In this document: positions 36,095-43,591 of the stretch, piece by piece | How the letters are laid out: the number at the start of each line of letters is the position of its first letter | How positions within the stretch are numbered: the first letter of the stretch is position 1 | Assembly: GCA_027078365.1 (NCBI GenBank) | Contig: JALWYQ010000031.1 | Coordinates: 58,323-122,322, forward strand | DNA length: 64,000 nucleotides | From: Phycisphaerae bacterium | GTDB lineage: Bacteria; Planctomycetota; Phycisphaerae; Sedimentisphaerales; Sedimentisphaeraceae | Direction of reading: 5' to 3' | Made by a program: the position numbers and the translations under genes | The notes under the pieces: model-generated | The model's input: only the letters and a program-made list of their open reading frames with translations | Database searches by the model: none | Told to the model about the DNA's origin: nothing

Positions 36095-36124
36095 ACAATA
36101 CTACGAAGTTTGATTCTTTGTCAA
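36095..36124 (-). promoter_or_regulatory. sigma-70-like promoter for the DUF2330-like gene
   Basis: On the minus strand TTGACA (36119-36124) and TATTGT (36095-36100) are 18 bases apart, about 70 bases before the start codon at 36022. Confidence 0.55.
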
Positions 36125-36251
36125 TGAAAAATGTATTCCGCTAAATTTGCAAGATTATAGTTACTACTCTCTATGCCCTTGTTAGATTCTAAAAGAGAAG
36201 TGTCGAACAGTTTCATTAAATCGCAAGCCAAAAGAAAATGGGCAATCCTAA

Positions 36252-36477
36252 GGAAAATACGCCCGGCAGGATTCGCTCACTCATATGAGTTCGCGGCTTT
36301 CGCTTCGCTCTTGTCAAACCTGTCGAGGTGATTGCTTTGCAATCACGCAGGTTCGAACCCTGCCGGAAAATACGCCCGGCAGGATTCGCTCACTCATGAG
36401 AGTTCGCGGCTTTCGCTTCGCTCCTGTCAAACCTGTCGAGGTGATTGCTTTGCAATCACGCAGGTTCGAACCCTGCC
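36252..36477. repeat. two tandem 113-bp repeats built from the tRNA-Arg 3' end
   Basis: Units 36252-36364 and 36365-36477 differ at three positions. Each begins with a copy of the tRNA acceptor/T-arm sequence (CGCCCGGCAGGATTCG) and ends with the T-arm sequence in inverted orientation (CGCAGGTTCGAACCCTGCCGG, 36345-36365 region). Inside is a perfect hairpin GTGATTGC-TTT-GCAATCAC and a second imperfect palindrome around CTCACTCATGAGAGTTCGC. The array abuts the intact tRNA gene in phase: the next period begins at 36478 and runs into the tRNA. No open reading frame in it is credible. Confidence 0.85.
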
Positions 36478-36483
36478 GGAAAA

Positions 36484-36557
36484 TACGCCCGGCAGGATTC
36501 GAACCTGCGACCTTCTGATTAGGAATCAGATGCTCTATCCAGCTGAGCTACGAGCGC
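36484..36557 (-). tRNA. tRNA-Arg (CCT)
   Basis: A complete minus-strand cloverleaf. The acceptor is GCGCTCG/CGGGCGT with two G-T pairs and A73, the D arm GCTC/GAGC, the anticodon arm TCTGA-TTCCTAA-TCAGA with anticodon CCT, and the T arm GCAGG TTCGAAT CCTGC. CCA is not encoded. Copies of its 3' portion are repeated immediately downstream. Confidence 0.95.
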
Positions 36558-36735
36558 TTGTTTTTCTTTGCTTGTTGCTTAGAAAGTGCCTCTTATAGCT
36601 AAAGAAGGCTTTTAGGTCTAGAAATTTCTGTGGTTTTAGGTGTTTTTTTTGTTCTTTTTGTATTAAACTAGTCGACCTACTAGGAGGATTGAAAGGGTGT
36701 TTAATACTGTAAGAAACTCGATGAGGTTATAAGAA

Positions 36736-38037
36736 GTGCGGCGAGAAATTGTACATGAGGGCTCCAAGCAACTAACTTATGAGATTCGTGCGATAGTTGC
36801 TGTAGCGAATAAGCTTAAAAAACTTGGTGTTGATATCACATGGGAGAATATTGGCGACCCGATTGAGAAGGGCGAACGAGTCCCTGACTGGATTAAGGAT
36901 ATTGTCAAGTCACTTGCCGCAACTGATAAAAGCTACGGCTATGTTGATACGCAGGGTGTTCTTGAAACGAGAGAATTTCTCGCATCTGCGGTCAATCAGC
37001 GAGGTGGTTGCCAGATAACTGCGGATGACATTGTATTTTTCAACGGGCTTGGCGACGCTGTGGCTAAGGTTTTTGGGTTTCTCAAGAGAGAGGCTAGAAT
37101 TTTGGGGCCATCTCCAGCGTATTCAACACACTCATCTGCAGAGGCCGCGCATTCTGGATATGAACACCTCACCTATGAGCTAGATCCAGACAATGGTTGG
37201 ATGCCAGACCTTGATGATATCGAGAATAAGATTAAGTATAACGATTCTATCGCCGGCTTATTGCTTATAAATCCAGATAACCCAACTGGTGCTGTTTATC
37301 CAAGAGAGCTTCTTGAGAAGATTGTCGATATTGCGCGTAGATATAAGATTTTTCTAATCTGCGATGAAATCTATGCCCATATAGTATATGGTGGTGCTAA
37401 GACACTTCATCTTAGCGAAGTGATTGATTCTGTACCGGGGATGGCACTACGCGGTATAAGCAAGGAATTTCCTTGGCCAGGTTCTCGCTGTGGTTGGATT
37501 GAAGTATTTAATCAAGATAAACATCCAATGTTTAAAGAGTATATTGAGAGCCTTATAAACGCAAAGAGACTTGAAGTGTGCTCGACATCACTTCCTCAAT
37601 ACTCAATTCCTCTGGTAATTGGCGACCCTAGATATATTGAGCATCTTGAACGGCGCAAACAACTCTTTAGTGATCGCGCAGATGAGGCGTATGATGTGCT
37701 AAGCAAAGTAAAAGGTATAAGAGTTAACAAACCACACGGCGCATTCTATATGTCGATTCTTTTTGAAGAGGGCGTTTTAAACCAACAACAGAGCTTGCCT
37801 ATAGAAGATGAAAAGGTTAAGAGCTATATCGAAGCTCTTGTCGAAGATGTAGAGGTTGATAAGAGGTTTGTTTACTATCTACTAGGGTCGGTTGGAATTT
37901 GCGTTGTTCCGCTAACTGGTTTCTGCTGTTCTCGTAAAGGTTTTAGAGTAACATTGCTAGAATGCGACGATCAAAAGCGTAAGTGGATTTGGCAAACTCT
38001 CGCAGAAAATATTAAACGTTATATTGAATCTGCATAA
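36736..38037 (+). CDS. PLP-dependent class I/II aminotransferase
   Basis: 433 residues of the fold-type I aminotransferase family. Motifs are the GYVDTQGVLETREFLA segment, LLINPDNPTGAVYP, ICDEIYAHIVYGG and the PLP lysine in GISKEFPWPGSRCGW. About 60 residues longer than AspC, it belongs to a subgroup I associate with PVC bacteria and spirochaetes; the substrate is undetermined. GTG 36736 is the start, with GATGAGG upstream. It is followed by a terminator and has no operon partners. Confidence 0.85.
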   Translation: MRREIVHEGSKQLTYEIRAIVAVANKLKKLGVDITWENIGDPIEKGERVPDWIKDIVKSLAATDKSYGYVDTQGVLETREFLASAVNQRGGCQITADDIVFFNGLGDAVAKVFGFLKREARILGPSPAYSTHSSAEAAHSGYEHLTYELDPDNGWMPDLDDIENKIKYNDSIAGLLLINPDNPTGAVYPRELLEKIVDIARRYKIFLICDEIYAHIVYGGAKTLHLSEVIDSVPGMALRGISKEFPWPGSRCGWIEVFNQDKHPMFKEYIESLINAKRLEVCSTSLPQYSIPLVIGDPRYIEHLERRKQLFSDRADEAYDVLSKVKGIRVNKPHGAFYMSILFEEGVLNQQQSLPIEDEKVKSYIEALVEDVEVDKRFVYYLLGSVGICVVPLTGFCCSRKGFRVTLLECDDQKRKWIWQTLAENIKRYIESA

Positions 38038-38060
38038 GTCCTACTACTGAATATAAATAA

Positions 38061-38103
38061 GAAGAGAACAATCTCTAGTTGAGGTTGCTCTCTTTTCTTT
38101 TAT
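38061..38103 (+). terminator. intrinsic terminator after the aminotransferase
   Basis: AGAGAACAATC pairs imperfectly with GAGGTTGCTCTCT around TCTAGTT, followed by TTTTCTTTT. Confidence 0.7.
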
Positions 38104-38188
38104 GCTTTTTAACAATAATCAGCCTTGATATTGGGCATCTCCAAAGCCAAGGATTGGCAAAAAGATAAAAGTAGTTTCTTAGGGAAAG

Positions 38189-39961
38189 CTACTCAGAAGA
38201 TAGCGGTATGTGTATCGTAAAAGTGCTACCTTGGCCTAACTTACTTTCTATCGTAACAAATCCCTTATGTGCCTGCGCAATGTGTTTGACTATCGCTAGG
38301 CCAAGACCTGTTCCACCTAGATTCCTACTGCGCGCTTTATCCACTACGTAGAATCTCTCAAAGATTCGCTCAAGATGTTCTGCAGCAATTCCATAGCCAT
38401 GATCTACTACGGATATATTCGCATATTTTGAATCCGATGTGAGAAGAATTTCCACGGTTTTGTTTTCGTCACTATATTTAATCGCATTGCTTAGTAAATT
38501 TACAATTGCCTGCTCTAAGAGAAATTCATTAATTGGAGCTTCAATATCGTTCTCGCTGGTGATAATTTCTATATTCTTTTTGGCTGCGCGAATCTGGCAG
38601 GCTTCAATTGCAGAATCAATAGAGCTTTTTATGCTTCCGACCTGAGTCTCAATTTTATTTTCGTTAGATTGATCTTCAATTTTAGATAAGATAAGAATAT
38701 CCTCAATAATTGAATTTAACCGACGAGCCTGACGGGCAATTATTTCCATGAAATGATGCGCTTGGTCTGGGTTTTCAATAGCGCCATCACGCAACGTTTC
38801 TATAAATCCCATTATAGAGGTAATAGGGGTCTTAAGCTCATGCGACACATTGGCAACGAACTCACTCCTGACACGTTCGAGTTGCCTGAGTATTGTAATG
38901 TCGTTTAATACTATTATTGAGCCTATCGTCTCATTGTGGCTATTTATAAGTGGATTGCAACACACCCTGAGGTTCTTTTGAGGTTCGTCAAGCATGTCTA
39001 TTTCTGTTTCCACGCTAATACTGTCCTTAAGAGAGTGGTCTATAAATTCTCTCAGAGCAGTATTTGGTATTTCATCTTTATTTGATATTGGATTATTACG
39101 ATTATCAATAGAAAGCATTGCGCAGGCAGCAGCGTTTATGTTTAAAATCTTCCCACTAGAATCAACGGCAATAACACCCTCGTTCATACTAGCCAAGATA
39201 GCCTGCATTTCATTCTTTTGATTCAAGATATCGTGAATTCTCACATCCAACTCCGACGCCATTTTGTTTATCGCTATCGAGAGTTTTGCGAGGTCTTTCG
39301 TATGGGGAATAGTGAGTGGGCGGTTAAAATCGCCTTGCGCAAAATTATCCAAACCAGATATAATTTCTTCAAGAGGTCTATTGATTCTTCTTGTAATAAT
39401 CAAACTCAAAAACGCTGATACTACCACAACAATCAAGCTGTATTTAATTATAGCTCGACGTAATCCTCCTAAAGTTGTATGTATGGTTGTTAAGGGCTTT
39501 GAGGTTCTAACAATCGAAATAAGCTTATCGTCTTTGTATAAGCCAATCGCAACATACATCATTGACTGCTCTAGAGTTTGGCTGTAGCGGGTTTCAATAC
39601 CTATTTTTTTCTTCTTTACAGAAATAACCTCAGGTCTATTGGAATGATTTCCCATCAAAATTGAATTTCGTTTTGAATCGCCAATAACCTTTCCATCTGG
39701 TTCGATTACAGTTACTCTAGTGTCAGAGTTGTTGCCTATCTGCTTGCAGAACTGCTCTACTCTGTCTAGGTTGGCATTTATAACATCTTGAGATATCGCC
39801 TGTGAGACGAACTTAGCCTCAGTCTCCAAAGCTTTTTGAGTCTCATCAATAAATGATTTTGTCAACAATCGAGACGACAAAATGGTCAAGACAACCGAGA
39901 CTATTACCGTTATCAGTAAGAAGGAGAAGTAAAATTGCCAAAATAGTTTCTTAAAACCCAT
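38189..39961 (-). CDS. phoR: PhoR-type sensor histidine kinase
   Basis: 590 residues. There are two membrane segments (about 8-28 and 165-188) flanking an extracytoplasmic sensor domain of about 135 residues, then HAMP (about 185-240), PAS (about 255-350), HisKA with His374 in NVSHELKTPITS, and HATPase with the N box (NLLSNAIKYS), DHGYGI and GGTGLGLAIV. The large periplasmic loop differs from E. coli PhoR, which has none, and recalls Bacillus PhoR. ATG overlaps the phoB stop by one base (TAATG). The Pho-box-like element upstream of phoB supports the phosphate role. Confidence 0.85.
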   Translation of the reverse strand: MGFKKLFWQFYFSFLLITVIVSVVLTILSSRLLTKSFIDETQKALETEAKFVSQAISQDVINANLDRVEQFCKQIGNNSDTRVTVIEPDGKVIGDSKRNSILMGNHSNRPEVISVKKKKIGIETRYSQTLEQSMMYVAIGLYKDDKLISIVRTSKPLTTIHTTLGGLRRAIIKYSLIVVVVSAFLSLIITRRINRPLEEIISGLDNFAQGDFNRPLTIPHTKDLAKLSIAINKMASELDVRIHDILNQKNEMQAILASMNEGVIAVDSSGKILNINAAACAMLSIDNRNNPISNKDEIPNTALREFIDHSLKDSISVETEIDMLDEPQKNLRVCCNPLINSHNETIGSIIVLNDITILRQLERVRSEFVANVSHELKTPITSIMGFIETLRDGAIENPDQAHHFMEIIARQARRLNSIIEDILILSKIEDQSNENKIETQVGSIKSSIDSAIEACQIRAAKKNIEIITSENDIEAPINEFLLEQAIVNLLSNAIKYSDENKTVEILLTSDSKYANISVVDHGYGIAAEHLERIFERFYVVDKARSRNLGGTGLGLAIVKHIAQAHKGFVTIESKLGQGSTFTIHIPLSSE

Positions 39962-40662
39962 TACATCTCCCTATCAAACTCTGCTTTATAACCAATTCCG
40001 CGTACAGTCTTAATAAACTTTCCATATTCGCCTAGTTTTTTGCGCAACCCAACAATTTGAACATCAACAGCTCGGTCTGTCACCTCGTAATCGCCACCTT
40101 TTGTTGCATCTATGATTTGATATCTTGTAAAGACTCTACCAGAACGCCTGATTAGTAATTTTAAGACATCAAATTCAGTAGCAGTAACGTCTATTCGTTT
40201 TGAGTTGATAAATACTTCATGTTTGTCTGTATCTATTGTTAATGCTCCACTTGTAATTAGCGAAGAATTACTAAAATCTCTACTGAGCTGATTGCTACGG
40301 ATAGTTGCAGCCACTCTAGCTACTAAAACCTTGGTACTAAACGGTTTAGTTATATAGTCGTCTGCCCCAAGTTCCAAACCAGTGACGATATCTGCCTCAG
40401 AGCTTTTGGCGGTAACCATAACTATTGGTATGAATTTTGTGACCAAGGAAGCTTTGAGTCTTTTACAGACTTCAAGCCCATCAATTCCTGGTAGCATCAA
40501 GTCTAGCAATATTAAGTCTGGCTTAGAAGAACTAGCAAGTGCAACAGCCTCCTCTCCGGTTTGGGCAGTTAACACTCGATATCCCTTTGCCTCAAGATTG
40601 TATCTAATAAGCTCAAGAATATCTGAGTCATCTTCAACAACTAACACTTTGTGTTGCAACAT
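39961..40662 (-). CDS. phoB: PhoB-type response regulator
   Basis: A 233-residue OmpR/PhoB-family regulator. The receiver has acidic EDD at 10-12, phospho-acceptor Asp54 in LILLDLMLPG and Lys in DDYITKPF. The winged-helix domain (about 130-230) ends with the recognition segment RAVDVQIVGLRKKLGEYGKFIKTVRGIGYK. It sits upstream of phoR with a one-base overlap. Just before it are a 32-bp repeat element shared with the Na/Pi cotransporter and, further out, a candidate small RNA gene. The assignment to phosphate control is inferred from those links. Confidence 0.87.
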   Translation of the reverse strand: MLQHKVLVVEDDSDILELIRYNLEAKGYRVLTAQTGEEAVALASSSKPDLILLDLMLPGIDGLEVCKRLKASLVTKFIPIVMVTAKSSEADIVTGLELGADDYITKPFSTKVLVARVAATIRSNQLSRDFSNSSLITSGALTIDTDKHEVFINSKRIDVTATEFDVLKLLIRRSGRVFTRYQIIDATKGGDYEVTDRAVDVQIVGLRKKLGEYGKFIKTVRGIGYKAEFDREM

Positions 40663-40712
40663 CTATACTACTCCAAATTGTATCCGCTTATATTCCAATA
40701 CGTATCAGTTCC

Positions 40713-40753
40713 ATCATAGCCGCTAATGTTAGAGTTTGATTAGGAAATTAACA
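40713..40753 (-). promoter_or_regulatory. Pho-box-like element and -10 of phoB
   Basis: On the minus strand, 40753 down to 40722 holds TGTTA, CTAAT and CTAAC cores at 11-base spacing, ending CTAACATTAGC. TATGAT (40713-40718) follows after three bases and would be the -10. The same 32-base block with 24 identical positions precedes the Na/Pi cotransporter at 58372. Half-sites at 11-bp spacing are the rule for PhoB-family binding. Confidence 0.65.
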
Positions 40754-40800
40754 GAAAGTTTTTCTGTATTTTTTAGAGTTCTATTTGAATTGCAAATGCG

Positions 40801-40835
40801 CAAAATAAAAGCCAGAATCAAGAATGATCCTGGCT
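40801..40835 (-). terminator. terminator of the candidate small RNA
   Basis: AGCCAG/CTGGCT stem extended by GATC pairs (40810-40835) followed by TTTTATTTTG on the minus strand. There is no T-run on the plus strand, and no minus-strand gene upstream that would otherwise need a terminator. Confidence 0.7.
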
Positions 40836-40892
40836 TCGGAGGAGGGTGATGAAAAGTACTTTTAAGTGACTACGTACTCTGCACGCAAGTCT
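40801..40892 (-). ncRNA. candidate small RNA with anti-Shine-Dalgarno loop
   Basis: The predicted transcript of about 92 bases starts near 40892 (promoter at 40899-40926). It has three parts in order. First is a 5' stem: GACT-T-GCGT pairs with ACGT-AGTC. Second is a single-stranded C/U-rich segment CATCACCCTCCTCCGAAG, complementary to strong ribosome-binding sites. Third is a terminator hairpin AGCCAGAATC/GATCCTGGCT ending in TTTTATTTT. A 12-bp palindrome AAAAGTACTTTT lies between the first two. No coding frame is apparent. It could alternatively be an attenuated leader of phoB, but 139 bases separate the terminator from the phoB start and phoB appears to have its own promoter. Confidence 0.6.
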
Positions 40893-40898
40893 TACATC

Positions 40899-40926
40899 AT
40901 GATACACTCTTTTTTTGAGATGTCAA
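40899..40926 (-). promoter_or_regulatory. promoter of the candidate small RNA
   Basis: TTGACA (40921-40926) is a perfect -35 and TATCAT (40899-40904) a near-consensus -10, separated by 16 bases, on the minus strand. Confidence 0.68.
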
Positions 40927-41163
40927 AGATTATTTAAAAAAACTTTTTTAAAAATTATCACATAAATCCCAAAAGGCCGGATAATACCTCCAATAACGCG
41001 ATTTTAACTCTTCGCTTAGATTACAAACAATATTCAACAATATGTCTTAGAATACTGGAATTGCTAGATTGATTTGGGAGCTTAGCCGTGGATTTATATT
41101 GATTTTATACCGTGATTGTATATCTTAATCTCAAGAACTAAAAATTTCCTAAAGGGTACGAGT

Positions 41164-41997
41164 ATGAAAAACAAAATAACTCTCTCAGATCTGTACGAAT
41201 TTAAAGCCGCAGGCAAAAAGTTTTCTTGCCTCACCTGCTATGATTATACGACTGCAAAAATTTTAGCTCAGAGTAACATAGAAATGGTGATGGTTGGAGA
41301 CTCTGCTGCGCAGATAGTTCTTGGCCATCCTACGACTCTACCAGTCGATATGGACTTTATGGTTGCCATAACTGCAGGGGTAAGAAGGGCTGTGCCAAAT
41401 AAGATACTCGTGGCAGATATGCCTTTTCTCTCGTATCAGATTTCAAATTCTACTGCAATAGAAAATGCTGGTCGATTTGTCAGAGAAGCTGGAGCCGACA
41501 TTATCAAGATTGAGGCAAGTCGCGCACAAATAGATGTTGTCAAAGCCGTAAGCGATGCTGGGATGAGCGTCATGGCACATATTGGCATAAGACCACAGAG
41601 TATCTCAAAAACCGGTAAGCTCAAAGCGCAGGGCATTACCGCACAGGATGCAAAAGAACTTATCGATTTAGCAAACGATATGATTGACGCTGGCGCAACA
41701 ATTTTACTTCTAGAGGGAAGTGCTAGAGAAGTTGCGAAAATTATTACTGATAATTCTCCGATTCCTGTCTTAAGCTGTGGGGCTGGTCCTGATTGCGACG
41801 GGCAAGTCCTTGTAATAAGCGATGTGCTTGGACTCTCAGACGGTGATGGACCTAAGTTTTCAAAGAGCTTCGGTAACGTTGGAGAAATTATTAAGGCAGC
41901 TATTGATGAGTACGAAAGGGCTGTCCACGATGGCTCTTTCCCTGACGATACACACTGCTATCACATGAGAGCTGCTGAAATTGAAAAACTACGCTAA
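41164..41997 (+). CDS. panB: 3-methyl-2-oxobutanoate hydroxymethyltransferase
   Basis: A 277-residue ketopantoate hydroxymethyltransferase, first step of pantothenate synthesis. SCLTCYDYTTAKIL, VGDSAAQIVLGHPTTLPV, ADMPFLSYQ and MAHIGIRPQSISKTGK are the TIM-barrel signatures of PanB, and the catalytic Glu is in LLLEGSARE. ATG 41164 has AAAGGG upstream and gives a normal length (E. coli 264); an in-frame ATG at 41116 adds unrelated residues. No panC is nearby. Confidence 0.95.
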   Translation: MKNKITLSDLYEFKAAGKKFSCLTCYDYTTAKILAQSNIEMVMVGDSAAQIVLGHPTTLPVDMDFMVAITAGVRRAVPNKILVADMPFLSYQISNSTAIENAGRFVREAGADIIKIEASRAQIDVVKAVSDAGMSVMAHIGIRPQSISKTGKLKAQGITAQDAKELIDLANDMIDAGATILLLEGSAREVAKIITDNSPIPVLSCGAGPDCDGQVLVISDVLGLSDGDGPKFSKSFGNVGEIIKAAIDEYERAVHDGSFPDDTHCYHMRAAEIEKLR

Positions 41998-42097
41998 TTT
42001 TTTTCAAGCCTTGCGAACAAATAGGATTATAAAACGTACGCCTGTAATTATTCCAATTATGAGCATAAATGTTATTCTACTTTGAGGTACGATTATT

Positions 42098-43504
42098 ATG
42101 AAAGCACTGAAGAAAAAACACCTATTAGTTATTGCACTGTTGTCTTTATCATTGCTTGCAAGCTCTACGCTGGCTAATTCCCTTTCAAGCCCATTTAAGG
42201 AGGCAATTAAAAAGGTAAATCCGGCAGTTGTTTATATTGAAGTTAGAGTACACACTCCAGTTGAGACTTACAGATACGGAAGAATCGCCCCTGCTCAGCG
42301 TGAAGCAATAGCTAGCGGTAGCGGTGTTGTTATAGACGCTAAACATGGCTATATACTTACAGCTGCCCATGTTGTAGAAAACGCCGATCAAGCAACTGTA
42401 ACACTGCCTGATTCAAGAGAGTTTGATGTTATCGATATTAGGACAGACCCTCAAACAGACGTTGCAGTAATCCAAATTGACGCAGATGACCTAACCGAAG
42501 TTCCATTGGGCGATTCAGATGCTCTTGAAGTTGGAGACTGGGTTTTGGCAATGGGGGCGCCTCTTGGAAAAACTCTAGCCAATTCTGTGTCTGCTGGAAT
42601 TGTCAGCGGTAAGGAGAGAAAAACAAGCATCCTCGGCAAGCTTGGAATTGAAGACTACATCCAAACCGACGCTGTCATCAATAAGGGTAATAGTGGTGGT
42701 CCACTCGTTAATATAAAAGGGGAGATTGTCGGCATAAACTCTAGTATCATCTCAGCTTCTGGTATGAGCGCAGGACTAGGTTTTGCCGTTCCAAGTAATT
42801 TAATCAAACCGGTTGTGAAGGAACTCATCAAAGAGGGTAGCGTCGTAAGGGGTTGGATAGGTGTATCAATTAGCTCTCTTAGCGATATAGAGCCGAGTGG
42901 CCTGCGTGGTGTTCCAGAGAAAGTAAAGAAACACGGCGGAGCATACGTATTAGGATTATTACAAGATGGACCTGCAGATTTGGCTGGTTTGGAAAATGGC
43001 GATATCATCACAAAGATAGACTCTAAAGAAATCAAGAACGCTAACGATTTAATTAGAATTGTTAGCATGATGAAACCCGATCAGATTATCACATGTGAGG
43101 TCTATAGAGGAGATGATGTTAAAGATATAGAAGTTACACTTGGCACTAGACCTACTACTGAAAAGCCAAACACTTTCTCTTCAGTTACAAAAGAAGATAG
43201 ACAAAGCGCTTCATACAAGAAACTTGGCATCGTAGTCGAGGATTTTGAGAACCGCATGTTTGGATTTAGGGGAACATTCTTAATTAGAGGTGTTAGGGTT
43301 AAGTATGTAAAGTCAGGCTCTATTGCAAAGGAATATGGGCTAAATACATCAGATGTAATTGTTGCTGTAGATGGTGCTAAATTCAGCAACAAAGAAGAGT
43401 TTCAAAACCTAATCAATGTTGCAGATATTAAATATGGAATTACTTTGACCGTTAGAGGCATAGACGGTTTGAGGAAAGTGATAATTAGAGACACTAATCA
43501 ATAA
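42098..43504 (+). CDS. DegP/HtrA-type periplasmic serine protease
   Basis: 468 residues with a signal peptide (about 1-26), a trypsin-like protease domain and two PDZ domains. The catalytic triad is His91 (LTAAHVV), Asp121 (QTDVAVI) and Ser199 (NKGNSGGPL). The first PDZ spans about 255-355 and the second, more divergent, about 380-465. The protein degrades or holds misfolded envelope proteins. TTGAGG precedes the ATG. It stands alone with a terminator downstream. Whether it is DegP, DegQ or DegS-like in role cannot be decided. Confidence 0.93.
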   Translation: MKALKKKHLLVIALLSLSLLASSTLANSLSSPFKEAIKKVNPAVVYIEVRVHTPVETYRYGRIAPAQREAIASGSGVVIDAKHGYILTAAHVVENADQATVTLPDSREFDVIDIRTDPQTDVAVIQIDADDLTEVPLGDSDALEVGDWVLAMGAPLGKTLANSVSAGIVSGKERKTSILGKLGIEDYIQTDAVINKGNSGGPLVNIKGEIVGINSSIISASGMSAGLGFAVPSNLIKPVVKELIKEGSVVRGWIGVSISSLSDIEPSGLRGVPEKVKKHGGAYVLGLLQDGPADLAGLENGDIITKIDSKEIKNANDLIRIVSMMKPDQIITCEVYRGDDVKDIEVTLGTRPTTEKPNTFSSVTKEDRQSASYKKLGIVVEDFENRMFGFRGTFLIRGVRVKYVKSGSIAKEYGLNTSDVIVAVDGAKFSNKEEFQNLINVADIKYGITLTVRGIDGLRKVIIRDTNQ

Positions 43505-43528
43505 TACCCATCTGAAAAACACAACACA

Positions 43529-43566
43529 AAAGAGGTGCGAGCTAAAAAGTTTTGCACCTCTTCTTA
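43529..43566 (+). terminator. intrinsic terminator after the HtrA gene
   Basis: AAGAGGTGC (from 43529) pairs with GCACCTCTT (43554-43562); the following TCTTATTT is T-rich. Confidence 0.75.
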
Positions 43567-43591
43567 TTTACACAGATTTCAGAAGGGCAAG

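Noticed and set aside
36285..36598. Open reading frames of 77 and 88 codons across the tRNA-Arg repeats, ending in strings such as GRIRTCDLLIRNQM
   Set aside because: These are antisense translations of the tRNA gene and its repeated fragments. The same peptide strings arise wherever such tRNA genes are translated, so they are not proteins.
38189..40662. Reading phoB-phoR as a generic OmpR-type pair with no phosphate role
   Set aside because: The element shared with the Na/Pi cotransporter favours phosphate control, though the ligand is not shown by sequence alone.
40840..40869. Plus-strand mini-frame MKSTFK behind GGAGGAGGG
   Set aside because: The apparent ribosome-binding site is the complement of the C-rich loop of the candidate sRNA. 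No promoter was seen on the plus strand and six codons are too few to support.
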